The notes under the pieces were generated by a model that was not told the origin of the DNA, made no database searches, and worked only from the letters and a program-made list of their open reading frames with translations. Shown piece after piece: positions 59,506 to 64,000 of a stretch of DNA of 64,000 nt. Numbering within the stretch: the first letter of the stretch is position 1; the number at the start of each line of letters is the position of its first letter. Location of the stretch: contig NZ_LT699739.1 in the NCBI RefSeq assembly GCF_900155365.1, forward strand, positions 118,333 to 182,332. The letters run 5' to 3'. The DNA is from Collinsella bouchesdurhonensis (GTDB lineage: Bacteria; Actinomycetota; Coriobacteriia; Coriobacteriales; Coriobacteriaceae). The position numbers were made by a program, and so were the translations under genes.

Positions 59506-60126
59506 ATGCAGCACATTCAGTCTTCGCTCGTGCCCTATGTTATCGAGCAGACGCCGCGCGGTGAGCGCAGCTACGACATCTATTCGCGCCTGTTGAACGA
59601 TCGCATCATCTTTTTGGGTGAAGAGATCAACTCCGTTTCTGCCAACCTGGTGATTGCCCAGCTGCTTCACCTGGAGAGCCAGGATGCCGAGAAGGACATC
59701 TCGATCTACATCAATTCGCCTGGCGGCGAGGTCACGGCCGGTCTGGCTATCCTCGACACCATGAACTTCATCAAGCCGCAGGTTTCCACTATTTGCGTGG
59801 GCATGGCTGCTTCCATGGCCGCTGTCCTGCTTTCTTGCGGTGCTCCGGGTAAGCGCTTCTGCCTGCCCAACTCGCTCGTGATGATTCACCAACCCAGCGG
59901 TGGCGCCCAGGGCCAGCAGACCGAGATTGAGATCGCTGCACAGCAGATCAAGGCCACTCGTGCCAAGCTCAACAAGATCTTGGCCGATACCTCTGGCCAG
60001 CCTTTCGAGAAGGTCCAGGCCGATACCGAGCGCGATCATTACCTCACCGCCGATGAGGCTCTTGAGTATGGTCTGATCGACCGCATCGTTTCTTCCCGCG
60101 CCGAGGCCGCGAAGGGAACTAACTAA
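59506..60126 (+). CDS. clpP: ATP-dependent Clp protease proteolytic subunit ClpP
   Basis: A 206-residue serine peptidase that forms the tetradecameric Clp chamber. The catalytic triad is visible: Ser103 in GMAASMAA, His128 in MIHQP and Asp177 in ERDHYL. The [15 protein letters not shown] oxyanion loop and the handle helix ([19 protein letters not shown]) are normal. The ATG at 59506 has AAAGGAG; the ATG at 59491 is too close to it. clpX follows after 2 nt. Confidence 0.97.
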   Translation: MQHIQSSLVPYVIEQTPRGERSYDIYSRLLNDRIIFLGEEINSVSANLVIAQLLHLESQDAEKDISIYINSPGGEVTAGLAILDTMNFIKPQVSTICVGMAASMAAVLLSCGAPGKRFCLPNSLVMIHQPSGGAQGQQTEIEIAAQQIKATRAKLNKILADTSGQPFEKVQADTERDHYLTADEALEYGLIDRIVSSRAEAAKGTN

Positions 60127-60128
60127 CG

Positions 60129-61520
60129 ATGGCAAAGAATACGACGCCGGATCAGGACAATTTCGCTCCTATCCATTGCTCGTTTTGCGGCAAGACCCAA
60201 GACCAGGTGCGTAAGCTCGTTCGCGGGCCCAGCAATATCTTTATCTGCGATGAGTGCGTAGCTGCCTGCTCCGAGATTCTCGAGGAGTCGCTTGCCCAGG
60301 ACTTTATGGCCCAGGGCATGCCCGACCTTTCCGAGCTCGAGCAGGAGTTTGAGGTTGAGGACGAGGGCTATGAGACCCCGGTCGCCTCGAGTCTCATCAA
60401 GCGCGTGCCCACCCCGCACGAGATTTACGATGAGCTCTCCGCTTATGTGATGGGCCAGGAAGATGCCAAGCGCGCCATGTCCGTGGCGGTATACAACCAC
60501 TATCGCCGCGTACTTGAGGGCGAGGCTGCATCTGAGAGTGCGACCGACGACGCTCCGTTGGGCAAGCATGCGGTCGATGCTGCGGATGACGTGGACACCG
60601 TCGAGCTTGCAAAGAGCAACATCTTGCTGCTTGGTCCTACCGGTACCGGTAAGACCCTGCTTGCTCAGACGCTCGCACGCATTCTTGAGGTTCCCTTCGC
60701 CATTGCCGACGCCACTGCTCTTACCGAGGCCGGCTATGTGGGCGAGGACGTGGAGAACATCCTGCTTAAGCTCATCACTGCCGCTGATGGCGATATCGAG
60801 CGTGCGCAGATTGGCATTATCTACGTGGACGAGATCGATAAGATCGCTCGCAAGGCCGAAAACCTTTCCATCACGCGTGACGTTTCGGGCGAGGGCGTGC
60901 AGCAGGCGCTTCTCAAGATTCTTGAGGGCACCGTTGCGAGCGTTCCGCCTACGGGTGGCCGCAAGCATCCCCAGCAGGAGCTTTTGCAGATTGACACCAC
61001 AAACATCCTGTTTATCTGCGGTGGCGCCTTTGTGGGCCTGGATAAGATCATTTCTGACCGCGTGGGCAACAAGGGCGTTGGCTTTAACTCCGAGATCGCC
61101 GGCCCCTCTTCCACCGACGAGAACACCCTGCTTCATCAGGTGCTGCCCGAGGACCTCAACGCCTTTGGCATGATTCCTGAGTTTATCGGCCGTACGCCGG
61201 TGATCACGCAGACTTGCGCGCTTTCCGAGGACGACTTGATCTCGATTCTTACCGAGCCCAAGAACGCCATCGTCAAGCAGTACCGTCGCATGTTCCGCTT
61301 GGAGGGCTGTGAGCTCGAGTTTGAGCCCGAGGCCTTGCGCGAGATCGCCAAGCTGGCGCTCGCACGCAAGACGGGTGCTCGCGGCCTTCGCTCTATCTGC
61401 GAGGACCTGCTACAGCAGACGATGTTCGACCTCCCCAGCGAGGAGAATGTTGCCAAGGTCGTGGTGACTCCCGCCGCCGTGCGCGGTGAAGAGCAGCCGC
61501 GCCGCATCATCGCAGCGTAA
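60129..61520 (+). CDS. clpX: ATP-dependent Clp unfoldase ClpX
   Basis: A 463-residue AAA+ unfoldase that feeds ClpP. The N-terminal zinc domain has CSFCGK...CDEC (about residues 17-41). Walker A is G169-P-T-G-T-G-K-T176, Walker B is [11 protein letters not shown], and the [24 protein letters not shown] pore and sensor regions are present. An insert of about 20 residues ([22 protein letters not shown]) sits before the ATPase core. GVGFNSE corresponds to the IGF loop that docks on ClpP. The gene starts 2 nt after clpP. Confidence 0.97.
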   Translation: MAKNTTPDQDNFAPIHCSFCGKTQDQVRKLVRGPSNIFICDECVAACSEILEESLAQDFMAQGMPDLSELEQEFEVEDEGYETPVASSLIKRVPTPHEIYDELSAYVMGQEDAKRAMSVAVYNHYRRVLEGEAASESATDDAPLGKHAVDAADDVDTVELAKSNILLLGPTGTGKTLLAQTLARILEVPFAIADATALTEAGYVGEDVENILLKLITAADGDIERAQIGIIYVDEIDKIARKAENLSITRDVSGEGVQQALLKILEGTVASVPPTGGRKHPQQELLQIDTTNILFICGGAFVGLDKIISDRVGNKGVGFNSEIAGPSSTDENTLLHQVLPEDLNAFGMIPEFIGRTPVITQTCALSEDDLISILTEPKNAIVKQYRRMFRLEGCELEFEPEALREIAKLALARKTGARGLRSICEDLLQQTMFDLPSEENVAKVVVTPAAVRGEEQPRRIIAA

Positions 61521-61557
61521 GCGTTTGCAAGGCAGCTCGCCGTGACTCACGTGCATC

Positions 61558-61596
61558 AACGGGTTCAAGAGGTTCGCCCTTTTGAACCCGTTTTTT
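61558..61596 (+). terminator. Terminator of clpPX
   Basis: AACGGGTTCAA pairs with TTGAACCCGTT around a 13-nt loop, followed by TTTTTT. It lies 38 nt after the clpX stop. Confidence 0.93.
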
Positions 61597-61701
61597 GTTG
61601 CCGTACGTACCGCTGCTTTTGCGTCGTTGACGTGTGGTATTCTTCTATGGGCGCCACGTGTGGCGCGCTCATTTTTTATTGCTACGAAGTACTTGATGCC
61701 C

Positions 61702-61821
61702 GGGAGAAATCCCGTTTGCCTTTCGTAGATTCCGCACAAGCCGAAGGCGCCGGTGGCGCCTTCGAGCGAGCGGGACTTGACCGAGCGAAAGGAAAACGGG
61801 ATTTCTCCCCGAGAAGGGGAG
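61702..61821 (+). promoter_or_regulatory. Structured valS leader with mutually exclusive hairpins
   Basis: A 24-nt arm (61702-61725) pairs with 61786-61809 at 23 of 24 positions. Inside, CGAAGGCGCC and GGCGCCTTCG (61742-61764) form a perfect 10-bp hairpin. The 3' end of the long stem (CTCCC, 61805-61809) can instead pair with GGGGAG (61816-61821), which is the ribosome binding site. The two pairings exclude each other, so the leader could switch valS translation. T-box hallmarks were looked for and not found. A TGG-TATTCT extended -10 (61635-61643) may start the transcript. Confidence 0.55.
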
Positions 61822-61827
61822 CGAGAT

Positions 61828-64000
61828 ATGACTGAAGAAATGCCAAAGGTTTACGACCCGTCTGAGAACGAGCCCAAGATCTTGCAAAAGTGGCTCGATG
61901 GCGGCTACTACAAGCGTCGCGCTGGCGTGGGCGACTGCACCGTCACCATTCCGCCCCCCAATGTCACCGGTAAGCTCCACATGGGTCACGCTACCGATGA
62001 CTCTATCCAGGATGCCATCATCCGTATGGCGCGCATGCGCGGTAAGTCCACGCGCTGGGTGCTCGGTACCGATCACGCGGGTATCGCCACGCAGACCAAG
62101 GTCGATAAGAAGCTCAAGAGCGAGGGCATCAGCCGCCTGGAGATCGGTCGCGACAAGTTTATCGACGCCTGCTGGGATTGGACCCATGAGTACGGCGGCA
62201 TCATCGTCGAGCAGATCAAGCGCATGGGCTGCTCGGTCGACTTTGACAACGAGCGTTTTACCATGGATGCCGATTATGCCGAGGCTGTGCGCCGCGTGTT
62301 TTGCGATTGGTATCACAACGGCTTGATCTATCGCGGTAAGCGCATCGTCAACTGGTGCCCCAACTGCACCACCGCTATCTCGGACGACGAGGCCGAATAC
62401 CATGACGAGCACGGCCATCTGTGGCACCTGCGCTACCCGCTCTCCGAGCCGGTGAATGGCCAGGATTACATTGTTGTTGCCACCACGCGTCCCGAGACCA
62501 TGCTGGGCGATACCGGCGTGGCCGTCTCTCCCAAGGATCCCGAGAAGGCCGCCTTTGTGGGCAAGACCGTCAAGCTGCCTATCGTCGACCGCGAGATCCC
62601 CATCTTCTCCGATTATCACGTGGACGCGAACTTCGGTTCCGGCTTCGTCAAGGTCACTCCTGCGCACGACCCCAACGACTATGCTATGGGTCAGGCTCAC
62701 AACCTGCCGCAGATCAATATCTTTGACGAGCATGCGGTGGTCGTCGAGGGCTACGGCGAGTTCTCGGGCATGAACCGCGATGAGTGCCGTGAGGCCGTTG
62801 TCGCATGGTTTGAGGAGCACGGCCTGCTCAATCACGTTGAGGATCTCGACCACTCCGTTATGCATTGCTATCGTTGCGACGCTGCGCTTGAGCCCTGGCT
62901 TTCCGAGCAGTGGTTCGTCGCTGTCGATAAGCTCAAGGGGCCGGCACTCGATGCCGTCAACTCCGGCAAGGTGACGTTCCACCCCGCGCGCTGGACGCAG
63001 ACCTACACCACCTGGATGGAGAACCTTAAAGACTGGTGCATCTCCCGCCAGCTGTGGTGGGGCCATCGCATCCCTGTCTTCTACTGCGAGGACTGCGGTT
63101 GGGAAGATGCCCTGCTCGAGGATACCGACGTGTGCCCCAAGTGTGGCGGACACCATGTGCATCAGGACGAGAACGTGCTCGATACCTGGTTCTCTTCTCA
63201 GCTGTGGACCTTTGCCACCCAGGGTTGGCCGCAAAAGCCCGAGCAGCTTGAGGGCCATCATCCCACTACGGCGCTCGTCACCGCACGCGACATCATCGCC
63301 TTGTGGGTTGCTCGCATGATCATGAGCTCGCTGTACTTCCTGGACGAGGTCCCCTTTAAGGACGTGGTGATCTATCCCACCATCCTTGCCAAGGACGGTA
63401 GCCGCATGTCTAAATCCAAGGGCAACGGCGTGGACCCCATGGACCTCATCGGTATGTACGGCGCCGACGCCATGCGCTTCAACCTGCTCACGCTGTGCAC
63501 CACCAATCAGGACGTGAAGTTCGACGCCAATATCGATAAGAAGACTAAGCAGCTCATTGACAGCCCCCGTACCGATCAGGCAAAGAGCTTTGTGACCAAG
63601 ATCTGGAACGCAAGCCGCTTTTTGCTTATGAACATGGAGGGCTACACGCCCGGCGAGCCTGTGGCAGAGACCGCAGCCGATGCCTGGATGTTCAGTCGCC
63701 TGGCCAAGGCCGTGAAGATGGTTACCGAGGGTATCGAGAACTACACCTTTGGCGACATGGCGCGTGGCGTTCAGACCTTCTTCTGGAACGAGGTCTGCGA
63801 CTGGTACGTCGAGGTAACCAAGGCGCGTCTCAAGGACGATTCCACCCGCCTGCAGGCTCAGCGCAACCTCATGTTCGTGCTCGATACGTCCTTGCGCCTG
63901 ATGCATCCGCTTATGCCGTTTGTGACCGAGGCCATTTGGGATACCATGCCCGCCTCTGTGCTCGACGAGAAGGACGGTGCGCTCGAGCGCGCCGAGGCTT
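61828..64000 (+). CDS. valS: Valyl-tRNA synthetase (3' end beyond the window)
   Basis: The first 724 residues of a class I synthetase charging tRNA-Val. The HIGH motif is H51-M-G-H54 within PPPNVTGKLHMGHA, and the KMSKS motif is R526-M-S-K-S530 within LAKDGSRMSKSKGNGVDP. The editing domain (TTRPETMLGDTGVAVSP, FGSGFVKVTPAHDPNDY) that clears mischarged threonine is intact. A zinc-type CEDCG...CPKCG lies near residue 425. The ATG at 61828 follows AAGGGGAG. The frame stays open to the window edge, so the C-terminus is not seen. Confidence 0.97.
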   Translation, partial: MTEEMPKVYDPSENEPKILQKWLDGGYYKRRAGVGDCTVTIPPPNVTGKLHMGHATDDSIQDAIIRMARMRGKSTRWVLGTDHAGIATQTKVDKKLKSEGISRLEIGRDKFIDACWDWTHEYGGIIVEQIKRMGCSVDFDNERFTMDADYAEAVRRVFCDWYHNGLIYRGKRIVNWCPNCTTAISDDEAEYHDEHGHLWHLRYPLSEPVNGQDYIVVATTRPETMLGDTGVAVSPKDPEKAAFVGKTVKLPIVDREIPIFSDYHVDANFGSGFVKVTPAHDPNDYAMGQAHNLPQINIFDEHAVVVEGYGEFSGMNRDECREAVVAWFEEHGLLNHVEDLDHSVMHCYRCDAALEPWLSEQWFVAVDKLKGPALDAVNSGKVTFHPARWTQTYTTWMENLKDWCISRQLWWGHRIPVFYCEDCGWEDALLEDTDVCPKCGGHHVHQDENVLDTWFSSQLWTFATQGWPQKPEQLEGHHPTTALVTARDIIALWVARMIMSSLYFLDEVPFKDVVIYPTILAKDGSRMSKSKGNGVDPMDLIGMYGADAMRFNLLTLCTTNQDVKFDANIDKKTKQLIDSPRTDQAKSFVTKIWNASRFLLMNMEGYTPGEPVAETAADAWMFSRLAKAVKMVTEGIENYTFGDMARGVQTFFWNEVCDWYVEVTKARLKDDSTRLQAQRNLMFVLDTSLRLMHPLMPFVTEAIWDTMPASVLDEKDGALERAEA

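Noticed and set aside
61670-61827. T-box riboswitch upstream of valS
   Set aside because: The AGGGTGGnACCGCG core and a valine specifier loop were not found; the structure is different.
61669-63906. A 745-codon open frame antisense to valS
   Set aside because: valS on the + strand has full catalytic motifs; the antisense frame is a by-product of biased codon use and encodes no recognisable domain.
1-64000. CRISPR array
   Set aside because: No regularly spaced short direct repeats with unique spacers were seen.

Overview
The window looks like a chromosomal segment of a gut actinobacterium of class Coriobacteriia, most likely Collinsella or a close relative. This is inferred from the fairly high G+C, the Coriobacteriia-style gene set and the division-cluster gene order. 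No database search was possible, so all names rest on motifs and context read from the sequence.

Layout. (1) 1-24.6 kb is one long + strand division and cell-wall (dcw) cluster: mraZ, rsmH, an ftsL-like gene, ftsI, murF, mraY, murD, ftsW, murG, murC, murB, ftsQ, ftsZ, then pgeF/ylmD, yggS/ylmE, sepF, yggT and divIVA. murE and ftsA are absent. A complete high-affinity phosphate operon (pstS-pstC-pstA-pstB-phoU) is inserted between pgeF and yggS, and pstS overlaps the end of pgeF. (2) 24.7-29.6 kb holds a minus-strand nitroreductase, a pit/DUF47 low-affinity phosphate pair, RNase P RNA (rnpB), cutC, a YigZ-family gene and a redox-type C_GCAxxG_C_C protein. (3) 29.8-41.7 kb is metabolic and transport: an O-acetylhomoserine sulfhydrylase, panB-panC-panG-panD (pantothenate), a lipase-like hydrolase, mscL with a zinc ribbon, pfkA, a multidrug MFS pump behind a probable leader-peptide attenuator, a GGQ release-factor-like protein, a lipid kinase and a CLC antiporter with fluoride-type motifs. 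(4) 41.9-44.1 kb carries tRNA-Pro and tRNA-Gly, an apparently non-coding stretch with its own terminator, and gdhA.

(5) 44.1-56.8 kb is accessory DNA. It begins with a 183-bp element bounded by 28-bp inverted repeats and a nuclease-like orphan gene. Several small zinc-ribbon or exported proteins follow; one appears frameshifted and one has an in-frame stop. It ends with a compact minus-strand operon: two adenine-methyltransferase-type proteins (only one with the catalytic NPPY motif), a 1028-residue DEAD-like helicase carrying a GIY-YIG-type N-terminus, an HTH regulator, and a second GIY-YIG protein with DUF4357. A KAP-family NTPase lies just upstream of that operon. This is the best candidate for a poorly described defence or restriction-modification system.

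(6) 56.9-64 kb returns to housekeeping: a Sel1-repeat protein, tRNA-Leu, tig, clpP, clpX and the start of valS. valS has a 5' leader with a 24-bp long-range stem and a competing hairpin that would sequester the ribosome binding site, so it is a candidate new cis-regulatory RNA.

How it fits together. Region 1 couples precursor synthesis (Mur enzymes, MraY, MurG), septal synthesis (FtsW/FtsI) and the divisome (FtsQ, FtsZ, SepF, DivIVA). Phosphate uptake is embedded in that transcription block, and a second phosphate transporter sits a few kilobases away. Tig, ClpP and ClpX form the protein-folding and turnover group.
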